Both the position numbers and the translations under genes were made by a program. From an uncultured Bacteroidales bacterium (lineage in GTDB: Bacteria; Bacteroidota; Bacteroidia; Bacteroidales; Porphyromonadaceae), in assembly GCA_902489445.1 (NCBI GenBank), contig CABTZX010000003.1, positions 14,038 through 78,037 of the forward strand: a stretch of DNA of 64,000 nt, read 5' to 3'. Of this stretch, positions 51,941-60,410 are shown in pieces (within the stretch, counting starts at the first letter, position 1; each line of letters starts with the position of its first letter). A model generated the notes under the pieces. That model worked only from the letters and a program-made list of their open reading frames with translations. It ran no database searches and was not told the DNA's origin.

Positions 51941-52600
51941 ATGGCAAAAAGCGATTATTCCCCCGCACTGATTGAATTCGTTACCGTTGCCGTTCCCTTC
52001 TGTGCCGCTTTGGAGCGTGCCGGGGAGCTGCGTCGCGACGACTTCCTGGATCGGCTCCTTCATCTCGCGCCGCTCCTCTACCTCAAGGCACTTATGCTGA
52101 GCGATGAAGCGGAATCGCCCGATCCCGAGGATACGCCGCCCGAAGTAGTTACCGAAGCTGCCTACGAGGAGCTTAAAGATTCGCTTAGCGAACTGCTTGC
52201 CGAAAAGGACGACTTCCTTGAAGCACAGAGCGATAACATGCGTTATTCCACCGAACCACTGCACGCCACCATCAGCGAGTGCCTTGCCGATGTGTACCAG
52301 CCGGTAGCCAATCTGGTAGCGGTAGTAAGGGAGGAAAACACACTTGCGCTACCTGCCGCCGTAGCGCTCTGCTGCGCTTTGTTCGCCGAATACTGGGGCG
52401 ATCGGCTCCTTGCCGTTGCCCGCGCGCTACATCGCGCACTTTTCTATACAGAAACGGATGCCTTTGACGAGCCCGACCCGCACAATCACAAGGTTGATCT
52501 ACTCCGGCACCACCATACCGGCCTGCCGACGGACGAACTCGGCGAATGCACGCACGAATCCTGTGAGGGAGAACCACACTGTCACTGTCATGACCTATAA
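51941..52600 (+). CDS. DUF5063 domain protein with His/Cys-rich tail
   Basis: A 219-residue soluble, acidic, helical protein of the DUF5063 type known mainly from Bacteroidetes; function unknown. The C-terminus is rich in potential metal ligands (LLRHHHTGLP and ECTHESCEGEPHCHCHDL). It overlaps the next gene, a DEDD exonuclease, by 11 bp, which suggests the two products work together or are translationally coupled. Confidence 0.8.
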   Translation: MAKSDYSPALIEFVTVAVPFCAALERAGELRRDDFLDRLLHLAPLLYLKALMLSDEAESPDPEDTPPEVVTEAAYEELKDSLSELLAEKDDFLEAQSDNMRYSTEPLHATISECLADVYQPVANLVAVVREENTLALPAAVALCCALFAEYWGDRLLAVARALHRALFYTETDAFDEPDPHNHKVDLLRHHHTGLPTDELGECTHESCEGEPHCHCHDL

Positions 52601-53207
52601 AGCTACCATATCGAAAGAGGAGATTGCCGCCCTCGAACAAGAAGCCACCTTTAAGGGCGAAATAAAGCTGATCGATACCAAACCCAAGGCAGCTGCCGCG
52701 CTGCGCTACCTTAACAAGCAACCGATTGTGGGCATCGATACGGAAACCAAGCCCAGCTTCAAGAAAGGTGTGCAGAATGAGGTTGCACTCGTGCAAATTG
52801 CCACCCTACAGCGCGCCTACCTTTTCCGCGTTAATCTGATCGGATTCACCCCGGCACTCACGCGTTTCCTCGAAAACGAACAGATCATTAAAGTAGGGCT
52901 CAGCCTGCAGGACGATTATCGCGCCATACGCCGCAAGGCAGACATTACGCCGCAAGGGTTTGTAGAGCTGCAGCACCTTTGCCCCGCCTTTGGCATTCGC
53001 GAGATGGGGCTCAAGAGCATCTACGCCATTATCTTTGGCAAACGTATGAACAAAAGCGCGCGGCTCACCAATTGGGAGATGAAAACTTTGCCCAACAAAG
53101 CGCTCGCCTATGCCGCTTTGGATGCCGTTTCCTGCCTCGAAATCTACAACGAATTGAAGAAGCAGCCGCTCCCCTCCATACATCGCTTCGGGTTGCTCAC
53201 CTACTGA
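52590..53207 (+). CDS. 3'-5' exonuclease, DEDD/RNase D superfamily
   Basis: A 205-residue single-domain exonuclease, started at ATG 52590 inside the end of the DUF5063 gene. Exo I is GIDTETKPSF near 49-58 (Asp, Glu), Exo II includes KVGLSLQDDY near 110 (Asp), and Exo III is AYAALDAVSCLEIY near 175 (Tyr, Asp). Whether it acts on RNA or DNA is not clear. It has no HRDC domain, unlike full RNase D. It is the last gene before the 1.9-kb repeat region. Confidence 0.87.
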   Translation: MTYKATISKEEIAALEQEATFKGEIKLIDTKPKAAAALRYLNKQPIVGIDTETKPSFKKGVQNEVALVQIATLQRAYLFRVNLIGFTPALTRFLENEQIIKVGLSLQDDYRAIRRKADITPQGFVELQHLCPAFGIREMGLKSIYAIIFGKRMNKSARLTNWEMKTLPNKALAYAALDAVSCLEIYNELKKQPLPSIHRFGLLTY

Positions 53208-53240
53208 CCCGCCGCCTTCCCCTACATTTAGCTCTTTAGA

Positions 53241-53876
53241 GCTTACGGCACGCCCCCGCATTTGTCTACCTCCGTCCCCGCCGCAAAGCATTTTGCCCTC
53301 GCATGTGCCTAAATCCGCCCCAACGGTAGCGCACCTTCATCCTCGCATTTGCGTATATGCGTAGCCGCACCAACGTACCCTTTCCCCCACGACAGCGCAC
53401 CTTTGCCCCCACGACAGCGCACCTTTGCTTACGTACTTGCGTATATATGCCCACGCGTTAGCATACATACGTATCCACACCAACGCACTTGCGCCACCAC
53501 CCCAGCACTCCCACGCCTACACGTAACCAAACTTCCGCCTCCGCGGTGGCGTACCTGCCCCCTCGCTCCACCATACCTACGCCCCTGCCGCTCCGCACTA
53601 GCCCACTTCCATCACTACACCTACGCCACCACCGCAGCGCACCTTCGCCCTCGCATTTGCCTACATCCACCCACACGGTTGCGTACATTCGCCCCTACGG
53701 TTACGCACCTTCGCCCTCGCTTATGCGTACATTCGCCCCTGCGTTAGCGTACATTCTCCCCTGCGTTAGCGTGCGCGCCCCCCCCCCAGCACACCTTCGT
53801 CCCCACCGCAGCGCACCTTCGCCCTCGCATTTGCCTACATCCACCCACACGGTTGCGCACCTTCGCACACATCATT
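53241..53876. repeat. C-rich 22-bp-pitch array (left arm of locus M)
   Basis: Units such as GCGTACATTCGCCCCTGCGT(TA) recur at 22-bp steps; unit starts at 53307, 53329, 53351 and on to 53769 keep register over 462 bp with no indel, then a 2-bp slip occurs near 53790 in a run of ten Cs. An identical stretch of more than 45 bp occurs twice (from 53631 and from 53805). The arm is nearly all pyrimidine/GC on this strand and has no ribosome-site-bearing gene. Confidence 0.88.
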
Positions 53877-53890
53877 CCCATTCTTTCGTC

Positions 53891-53980
53891 TATCGGAACT
53901 TATCGGAGTCAATCAGAGCTTATCCGAACCCATCTGATTTCCTCCGATAAATTCAGATAAGTTCCGATAAATTCAGATAC
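53891..53980. repeat. 10-bp-pitch array, copy 1
   Basis: Nine 10-bp units of the form TATCGGAACT, TATCGGAGTC and so on, changing to the complementary orientation (CCTCCGATAA, GTTCCGATAA) past the middle. TATCGGAACTTATCGGA at 53891-53907 is matched by its near reverse complement at 53953-53969, so the block is an inverted repeat. Confidence 0.85.
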
Positions 53981-54240
53981 CCTCCCACGAACATACCGCC
54001 CGCCATCTACCATCCCCTGCCACCGCCACTGTGCCCCACGCTCGTCCCTAACCATACCTACGCCGCCCCGGCAGCGCACCTTCGCCTGCGCACTTGCGTA
54101 TATGCGCCCCTGCGTTAGCATACATACGTATCTGCACCAGCGTACTAGGCCACCGCCACTGTACCCCCACACCCTTACCCCTGCATACCCACGCCTACAC
54201 GGCAGCGCATCATCGCACACATCATTCCCATTCTTTCGTC

Positions 54241-54330
54241 TATCGGAACTTATCGGAGTCAATCAGAGCTTATCCGAACCTATCCGATTTCCTCCGATAA
54301 ATTCTGATAAGTTCCGATAAATTCAGATCC
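54241..54330. repeat. 10-bp-pitch array, copy 2
   Basis: The same nine-unit block as at 53891, 350 bp downstream with only a few changes (for example CATCTGATTT becomes TATCCGATTT), keeping the 10-bp pitch and the inverted symmetry. Confidence 0.85.
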
Positions 54331-54506
54331 CCTCCTACGAACATACCGCCCGCCATCTCCCCTCACCTGACCCCGCCACTGTACCCCCACGCTCGCCCCT
54401 AACCATACCCACGCCCCCACCGTAGCGCACTTTACCCTAACTTATACGTACTTGCGCCACCACCGCAGCGCACCTTTACCTTCTCTTATACGTAGGTGCG
54501 CAACCA

Positions 54507-54726
54507 TTTCTACGTACAAGCTCAACTGTTTCTACATAGCTTTTCAATCGTTGCTATAGAGGTGTGCGATAAATTGTTTAAAGAATTTGTACAAATCCTT
54601 TAAAGTACGCGTATAAATCGTTTAAACGATTTGTATAAATCATTAAAAGGATTTATCGAATAGGTGCGTACAAATGGTTGAGTTCCTTCGTAGAAAAGAT
54701 TGAGGAGCTACGTAGGAAGGATCGGG
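54507..54726. repeat. AT-core 22-bp-pitch array (centre of locus M)
   Basis: Ten consecutive 22-bp units start at 54507, 54529, 54551, 54573, 54595, 54617, 54639, 54661, 54683 and 54705. The best unit is a perfect 18-bp palindrome AAATCGTTTAAACGATTT (54616-54633). Left flanking units carry TTTCTACG..CTCAA and right ones the reverse complement, as in locus L, giving a dyad centred near 54610. Confidence 0.9.
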
Positions 54727-54990
54727 CAGGTACGCAGGGGTGGCAGTGGGTGGTCAGTGGTGCGAGGGTGCAGGTACGTAAGAGCGTGTGGATACATATG
54801 GGGCAACATTGTCATAATTCCAAGCCCCGCCCGGGCAGGTACGCAGGGGCGGCAGTGAATGGTCGGTGGGGCGAGGGCGTAGGTACGCAGGGGCGGCAGT
54901 GGATGGTCGGTGGGACGAGGGTGCAGGTACGCAGGTGCGGCAGAGGGCGGTCGGTGGGGCGAGGGTGCAGGTACGTAGGAGCGTGCGGGT
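54727..54990. repeat. G-rich 44-bp (2 x 22) higher-order array (right arm of locus M)
   Basis: CAGGTACGCAGGGGCGGCAG-type units recur at 54727, 54771, 54836, 54880, 54924 and 54968: steps of 44 bp apart from a 65-bp interval (one base short of 66) that spans a diverged segment. The arm is the G-rich mirror of the C-rich left arm and ends about 80 bp before the nrdA -7 box. Confidence 0.87.
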
Positions 54991-55073
54991 ACATAGGGAG
55001 CTGTGCGGCATTTGCTCTGGGGGAAGCGTGGCGGTTCATCGTTCTGCGTAATGATTCTCCGGGTTCTATTGCG

Positions 55074-55081
55074 TATCTTTG
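55074..55081 (+). promoter_or_regulatory. nrdA -7 box
   Basis: TATCTTTG, an exact -7 match 34 bp before the nrdA ATG. No obvious -33 box or NrdR box was seen. Confidence 0.55.
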
Positions 55082-55115
55082 CAGGGAGCAAAAAGAGAAC
55101 AAAACCGTACAAACT

Positions 55116-57623
55116 ATGCAAATTGTTAAGCGCAACAAGCAACAGGAGCCGTTCGCTCCGGAAAAAATACGCAGTGCCATCAGCCGAGCCTTCGGAGCTA
55201 CCGGCAGCTCGGTTCGGACCGACGAATTGGATGCTCTCGAGCGGGATATTCTAACCCAGATAGGGGATCGCCAATCGATCGGGGTCGAGGAGGTTCAGGA
55301 TATAGTGGAAACGGCGCTTATGGCGCACCGGCACTTCAAGGTTGCCAAGGCATACATCTTGTACCGCACCAAGCACGGCGAGGCGCGTAAGGAGATTGAT
55401 AAATTCCGTCGCTACGTAAAGGATGAGCGCGTTATATCGCTTTTGAAAGAGCTTCGCGAAGAGTACCCCGAAACGGGCTATTCGCTCTCCCTTTTGGGCG
55501 CTAAGTTCGCTTCGTTTTACAAGGATGAAGCGGACGTGCTGTCGCTGCTGATCAAGGCTGCCGTAGAGCTAATTTCGCCGGAAGCTCCCAAGTGGGACTA
55601 CATCGCGGGCAGGCTGCTCGCCCTTCGGATGGAAGAGCGCCTGGTGGCGGAGGAAGCGAAGCGCGATATCTACTCCTTTTACGATAAAATCAGCTATCTG
55701 ACGCGTGCGGGCTTGTACGGAGCTTACATATTGGAACACTACACGCGCGAAGACGTAGATGAGTTGGAAAAGGCACTCCAACCGCTGCGTAACCGGCTCT
55801 TTACCTATAGTGGCTTGCATTTGGTAGAGATGCGCTACCTGATACGTAACGGCGAAGGCGTTGTTTTGGAGCGTCCCGAGGAGATGTTTATGGGTATCGC
55901 TATGCACTTGGCTATGCCGGAAGGCGAAAAACGCATCGAATGGGCCAAACGCATCTACGATACGCTCTCCACGCTAAAGGTTACGATGGCCACGCCCACA
56001 ATGAGCAATGCACGCAAACCATTGGATCAGCTCTCCAGTTGCTTCATCGACGTGATGCCGGATAACCTGATCGGCATCTACCGAACAATCAACAACTTTG
56101 CGCAAGTGAGCAAGTATGGCGGCGGTATGGGTATTTATATCGGCAAAGTGCGTGCCGTGGGCAGCGATATACGTGGCTTTAAGGGCGTTGCCGGCGGTGT
56201 ACTGAAGTGGATTAAGCTGGCAAACGATACCGCCGTGGCTGTAGACCAATTGGGCGTTCGGCAGGGCTCGGTGGCGCTATACTTGGATTTGTGGCACCGC
56301 GATATGCCCGAGTTCCTCCAAATCCGAACGAACAACGGCGACGATCGTATGAAGGCGCACGACGTTTTCCCCGGTATTTGCGTGCCGGATTACTTCTGGC
56401 GTCAACTCGAAGCAGACCCCAACGGCGTGTGGTATATGCTATGCCCTCACGAAGTGGCTACTGTAAAGGGCTACTGCTTGGAGGACTATTGGGGCGAAGA
56501 ATGGGAAAAACGCTATTTGGATTGCGTTGCCGACGAACGAATCCCCAAGAGAAGTATGGTGCTGAAGGATATGCTTCGGCTCATTGTTAAGAGTGCCGTG
56601 GAAACGGGTACCCCATTCATTTTCAACCGCGATACGGTAAACCGCATGAATCCCAACGGACATTGCGGCATGATCTACTGCTCCAACCTCTGTAGCGAAA
56701 TAGCGCAAAACCAAAGCGAGATTAAACTTAAGCAGATAACCGTTGAGAGCGAAGAGGGCGAAACAATAGTAGTGGAAAAGACCATCCCCGGTGATTTTGT
56801 CGTTTGCAACCTTGCTTCGCTCGTTTTGGGCAATATCGATTGCGACAACGATACGGAATTAGGCGAAACAATCAATACGGTTGTGCGCGCATTGGACAAC
56901 GTAATCGACCTGAATTACTATCCGGTTCCGTATGCACGTATCACCAACATGAAAATGCGTCCTATCGGCTTGGGCACAAGCGGATACCACCATTTGCTCG
57001 CCAAAAAGGGCATTCCCTGGGAAAGCGAGGAACATCTGCGCTATATGGATCGGCTCTTTGAGCGCATAAACTACCATGCCGTATCGGCTTCCATGCGTCT
57101 TGCCAAGGAAAAAGGGCGCTACGAACGCTTCGAAGGAAGCGATTGGCAAACCGGTGCCTACTTTACAAAACGCCGATACGAAGGGAGCGAATGGGACACT
57201 TTGGCACACGAAGTGGCGCAAAACGGTATGCGTAACGGCTATTTGATGGCCATTGCGCCCACCAGCAGTACGGGCATTATTGCCGGAACTACGGCAGGAG
57301 TTGATCCGGTGATGAATCGTTTCTTCCTCGAAGAGAAGAAGGGAGCCATCGTTCCGCGTGTAGCTCCTGAGTTATCCGACAAAACGTTTTGGCTATACAA
57401 AACGGCACATCAGATTGATCAGAACTGGGTTGTGGACGCTGCTTCCATACGTAGCCGCCACATCGATCAGGCGCAATCCGTCAATCTTTATATCACGCAG
57501 CAGATTTCCTTCAGCGGCATACGCGATCTTTACCTACGTGCCTGGCACGGAGGTGTTAAGTCGCTCTACTATGTACGCAGTCTTTCGCTCGAAGTAGAGG
57601 AATGCGAAACCTGCGCTTCGTAA
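55116..57623 (+). CDS. nrdA: Ribonucleoside-diphosphate reductase, alpha subunit (class Ia)
   Basis: NrdA reduces ribonucleotides to deoxyribonucleotides using the NrdB radical. ATG 55116 gives 835 residues (MQIVKRNKQQEPFAPEKIRSAI); the longer open frame starts in repeat DNA. An N-terminal ATP-cone (about 1-95) indicates allosteric activity control. The active-site region includes NARKPLDQLSSCFID, FNRDTVNRMNPNGHCGMIYCSNLCSEI and SSTGIIAGTT, with the tyrosine pair in SLYYVRS. The C-terminal EECETCAS supplies the shuttle cysteines. nrdB follows 27 bp later. Confidence 0.96.
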   Translation: MQIVKRNKQQEPFAPEKIRSAISRAFGATGSSVRTDELDALERDILTQIGDRQSIGVEEVQDIVETALMAHRHFKVAKAYILYRTKHGEARKEIDKFRRYVKDERVISLLKELREEYPETGYSLSLLGAKFASFYKDEADVLSLLIKAAVELISPEAPKWDYIAGRLLALRMEERLVAEEAKRDIYSFYDKISYLTRAGLYGAYILEHYTREDVDELEKALQPLRNRLFTYSGLHLVEMRYLIRNGEGVVLERPEEMFMGIAMHLAMPEGEKRIEWAKRIYDTLSTLKVTMATPTMSNARKPLDQLSSCFIDVMPDNLIGIYRTINNFAQVSKYGGGMGIYIGKVRAVGSDIRGFKGVAGGVLKWIKLANDTAVAVDQLGVRQGSVALYLDLWHRDMPEFLQIRTNNGDDRMKAHDVFPGICVPDYFWRQLEADPNGVWYMLCPHEVATVKGYCLEDYWGEEWEKRYLDCVADERIPKRSMVLKDMLRLIVKSAVETGTPFIFNRDTVNRMNPNGHCGMIYCSNLCSEIAQNQSEIKLKQITVESEEGETIVVEKTIPGDFVVCNLASLVLGNIDCDNDTELGETINTVVRALDNVIDLNYYPVPYARITNMKMRPIGLGTSGYHHLLAKKGIPWESEEHLRYMDRLFERINYHAVSASMRLAKEKGRYERFEGSDWQTGAYFTKRRYEGSEWDTLAHEVAQNGMRNGYLMAIAPTSSTGIIAGTTAGVDPVMNRFFLEEKKGAIVPRVAPELSDKTFWLYKTAHQIDQNWVVDAASIRSRHIDQAQSVNLYITQQISFSGIRDLYLRAWHGGVKSLYYVRSLSLEVEECETCAS

Positions 57624-57650
57624 CAAAAACCTTTAACAAACAGCAAGTTT

Positions 57651-58691
57651 ATGGCATTAAAGAAGAAAGCACTCTTTAACGAGAACGGAGATATTGAGCT
57701 CTCCAAACGTAGGCTGATTAACGGCAATACCACTAATCTCAACGACTTTAACAACATCAAATACCGCTGGGTATCGAACTGGTACCGCACGGCGATGAAT
57801 AACTTTTGGATACCGGAGGAGATCAATCTCAGTCAGGATGTAAAGGATTACCGCATTCTTACCGCTCCGGAGAAAAGAGCGTACGATAAAATCCTCTCAT
57901 TCCTCATTTTTCTCGATAGCTTGCAGACTGCCAATCTGCCTAATGTAGGGGAGTACGTCACCGCCAATGAGGTAAATCTCTGCCTTACGATACAGGCGTT
58001 TCAGGAAGCGGTTCACTCGCAGAGCTACAGCTATATGCTGGATACCATCTGCTCGCCCGAGGAACGCAACGATATCCTCTATCAGTGGCGCGACGACGAG
58101 CATCTGCTCCGCCGCAATAAGTTCATCGGCGACATCTACAATGCCTTCCAAAAGGACAAAACGCCCGAACGTATGCTGGAAACAATGGTAGCCAATTACA
58201 TATTGGAAGGGGTCTATTTTTACTCCGGCTTTATGTTTTTCTACAATTTGGGACGCATCGGCAAAATGCCCGGATCGGTACAGGAAATACGCTACATCAA
58301 CCGCGACGAAAACACGCATCTGTGGCTCTTCCGCTCGATGATTAAGGAGATGCAGGCGGAAGAACCGCAGCTCTTTACGCCCGAAGCGGTAAAACACTTC
58401 GAAGAGATGATTACCGAAGGCGCTTTGCAGGAAATTGCCTGGGGAAAATATGTGATCGGTAACGACATCGAAGGGCTGAACGAATCGATGGTCAGCGATT
58501 ATATTATGTGGCTTGCCAATGAACGCTCCACCGACTTAGGCTTCAGCGTGCTCTTCCCGGGGCACGAAACGGAGCCCGAAAGCATGAAGTGGGTATCGCG
58601 CTACAGTAATCCCAACCTGATTAAGACGGACTTCTTCGAAGCCAGACCCTCCGCTTACGCCAAGAGTTCCTCTATTGAGGACGACCTGTAA
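57651..58691 (+). CDS. nrdB: Ribonucleoside-diphosphate reductase, beta subunit
   Basis: The 346-residue di-metal radical subunit. Ferritin-like helices show the metal ligands in SFLIFLDSLQTANLP (Asp), FQEAVHSQSYSYML (Glu, His with the radical Tyr of YSYML nearby) and NRDENTHLWLF (Glu, His). Together with nrdA it forms the class Ia reductase operon. Confidence 0.95.
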   Translation: MALKKKALFNENGDIELSKRRLINGNTTNLNDFNNIKYRWVSNWYRTAMNNFWIPEEINLSQDVKDYRILTAPEKRAYDKILSFLIFLDSLQTANLPNVGEYVTANEVNLCLTIQAFQEAVHSQSYSYMLDTICSPEERNDILYQWRDDEHLLRRNKFIGDIYNAFQKDKTPERMLETMVANYILEGVYFYSGFMFFYNLGRIGKMPGSVQEIRYINRDENTHLWLFRSMIKEMQAEEPQLFTPEAVKHFEEMITEGALQEIAWGKYVIGNDIEGLNESMVSDYIMWLANERSTDLGFSVLFPGHETEPESMKWVSRYSNPNLIKTDFFEARPSAYAKSSSIEDDL

Positions 58692-58705
58692 GCACCCCCA
58701 TCGGC

Positions 58706-58789
58706 AAAAGGTATATAAGTTTCCCTCGAAAGGTATATACCTTTTGCCTGATACCTATATACCTATCATCCGAAACTTATATACATATT
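58706..58789. repeat. 22-bp-pitch palindromic array, TATATA class (locus I)
   Basis: Four units with cores at 58710, 58732, 58754 and 58776, exactly 22 bp apart. The last two carry CCTATATACC and CTTATATACA, which are arm variants of the same palindrome. It lies between nrdB and trpS. Confidence 0.9.
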
Positions 58790-58842
58790 TTCGCGCCTTT
58801 CTCCCGCTACGGGGTTGTTGCCGGCTGCTCTTTGCCGGTGTA

Positions 58843-58874
58843 CTTGCTATGTAGCGCAAGTTTACCTAACTTTG
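58843..58874 (+). promoter_or_regulatory. trpS promoter
   Basis: TTG at 58843-58845, a 21-bp spacer and TAACTTTG at 58867-58874; the trpS ATG is 25 bp further on. Confidence 0.65.
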
Positions 58875-58899
58875 TCACGTTAAGATAGGAAATAGAACG

Positions 58900-59886
58900 A
58901 TGGAAATAGTAGTCAGCGGTATTCGCCCCACGGGGCATTTACACTTAGGCAATCTGTACGGAGCGGTGGTAAACTTTGTAAAGATGCAGGAGCAGTACGA
59001 CTGCCGCTTTTTCATTGCCGACTGGCATTCGCTGACAACGCACCCGCATCCCGGCAACATCATCGAGAGCGCCGATACCATTCTTGCCGAGTATTTGGCG
59101 TGTGGCATCGATCCGGATAAATCCATTATCTATAGGCAAAGCGACGTGCCCGAGGTGTTGGAGCTCTATCTGTACCTCAATATGAATGCCTATTTGGGGG
59201 AACTTCAGCGCACCACTACCTTTAAGGAAAAGGCACGTAAGCAACCGGATAACGTAAATGCCGGGTTGCTCACCTATCCCACCCTGATGGCTGCCGATAT
59301 CCTGCTACACAAAGCGGTAAAGGTGCCCGTGGGTAAGGATCAGGAACAGAATATGGAGATGGCTCGGCGCTATGCGCGGCGGTTCAATACGATATACGGT
59401 GTGGAGTTTTTCCCCGAACCTGCCTCCTTCTCCTTCGGTAAAGCGCTCAAAATACCGGGCTTGGACGGCTCGGGCAAAATGGGCAAAAGCGAAGGAAATG
59501 CCATCTATTTGGCCGACGACGAAAAGACCATTACCCAAAAAGTGATGCGCGCCGTTACCGATAGCGGCCCCACGGAGCCCAACAGCCCTATGGCGGAGCC
59601 CATAGCCAACCTATTCACAATGCTGAAAATCGCTTCCGATGAGGATACATATCAGCACTTCCTCGCTGCCTACAACGATTGTTCCATCCGATACGGTGAG
59701 CTGAAAAAGCAGCTCGCAGCCGACATTGTGCGCAAAACAGCACCCATTCGCGAGCGTATCTCGGAAATTAGCCGCAATAAAGAGCTGCTTTCCCGCGTAG
59801 CTAGCGAAGGTGCCGAAAAAGCGCGCGCCGCCGTTGCCCCTACCATACGCGAAGTTCGGCACATAATCGGCTTCAAAACAAACTAA
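58900..59886 (+). CDS. trpS: Tryptophan--tRNA ligase
   Basis: Class I aminoacyl-tRNA synthetase charging tRNA-Trp. The 328-residue protein has the HIGH-type motif GHLHLGN near 13-19 and the KMSKS-type motif KMGKSEGN near 195. It heads a run of plus-strand genes to manA. Confidence 0.97.
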   Translation: MEIVVSGIRPTGHLHLGNLYGAVVNFVKMQEQYDCRFFIADWHSLTTHPHPGNIIESADTILAEYLACGIDPDKSIIYRQSDVPEVLELYLYLNMNAYLGELQRTTTFKEKARKQPDNVNAGLLTYPTLMAADILLHKAVKVPVGKDQEQNMEMARRYARRFNTIYGVEFFPEPASFSFGKALKIPGLDGSGKMGKSEGNAIYLADDEKTITQKVMRAVTDSGPTEPNSPMAEPIANLFTMLKIASDEDTYQHFLAAYNDCSIRYGELKKQLAADIVRKTAPIRERISEISRNKELLSRVASEGAEKARAAVAPTIREVRHIIGFKTN

Positions 59887-59932
59887 ACTACCCGATATAT
59901 CAATACAGAATTAACAACAAACTCTAAAATAT

Positions 59933-60400
59933 ATGGATATTCAAGGACGCATTGTTCAAATCCTTCCCGAAGTGGAAGGCGTAAGTAAAAGCGGAAACAG
60001 CTGGCGCAAGCAGGAGTTTATACTCCAAACGAAGTCCGGCAACTACGATCGTAACGTATGCATCACCCTATTCGGCGATCGCGTGGATCAGTTCCAAATT
60101 GCCGAAGGTGACGAAGTACGCGTGGGAGTGGATATCGAAAGTCGCGAATTCAATGGGCGGTGGTACACCAACGTGAACGGATACCGAATCGATAAGATCC
60201 AATTGCAGAACGCTTCCGACCCTAACTTTGCGCCAAACGCTCCGCAACCTCAGGCTCCCGCTGACCAAGGTTACGCGCAAAATTACGTCAATCAGGGCGG
60301 CAACTTTGCCAATCCTGCCACCGCCGGATACAACCAAATGCCGCAATCGACCGATCAGAACCAATTTCCGCAGCAGGAAGGCGACGACCTACCTTTCTAA
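59933..60400 (+). CDS. DUF3127 protein with SSB-like C-terminal tip
   Basis: A 155-residue protein whose first about 100 residues match DUF3127 (GVSKSGNSWRKQEFILQT, CITLFGDRVDQF, VDIESREFNGRWYTNVNGYR), a probable OB-fold domain of Bacteroidetes. A disordered Gln/Asn/Pro-rich tail ends in EGDDLPF, very close to the DDDIPF tip by which single-stranded DNA-binding proteins recruit partners. A single-stranded nucleic-acid-binding role is inference. It lies 46 bp after trpS and 10 bp before rlmH. Confidence 0.87.
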   Translation: MDIQGRIVQILPEVEGVSKSGNSWRKQEFILQTKSGNYDRNVCITLFGDRVDQFQIAEGDEVRVGVDIESREFNGRWYTNVNGYRIDKIQLQNASDPNFAPNAPQPQAPADQGYAQNYVNQGGNFANPATAGYNQMPQSTDQNQFPQQEGDDLPF

Positions 60401-60410
60401 CTAACGGGCT

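Larger units (their letters stand above)
53864..54413 (+). repeat. About 200-bp direct duplication (offset 350 bp)
   Basis: The segment from 53864 (CGCACACATCATTCCC...) to about 54064 recurs from 54214 to about 54413, nearly identical for the first 115 bp. Each copy contains a 10-bp-pitch array followed by C-rich 22-bp-type sequence, showing recent segmental copying inside the non-coding region. Confidence 0.85.

Noticed and set aside
53349..54320. Long Pro/His/Arg-rich or Arg/Gly-rich frames across the GC-rich arrays at 45.3-45.6, 53.2-54.3 and 54.7-55.2 kb.
   Set aside because: Low-complexity translations of a GC-rich tandem repeat, open on both strands because stop codons are rare there; no family resemblance.
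54678..55115. A 146-residue N-terminal extension of NrdA.
   Set aside because: It translates the G-rich array and the promoter; the ATP-cone begins right after ATG 55116.
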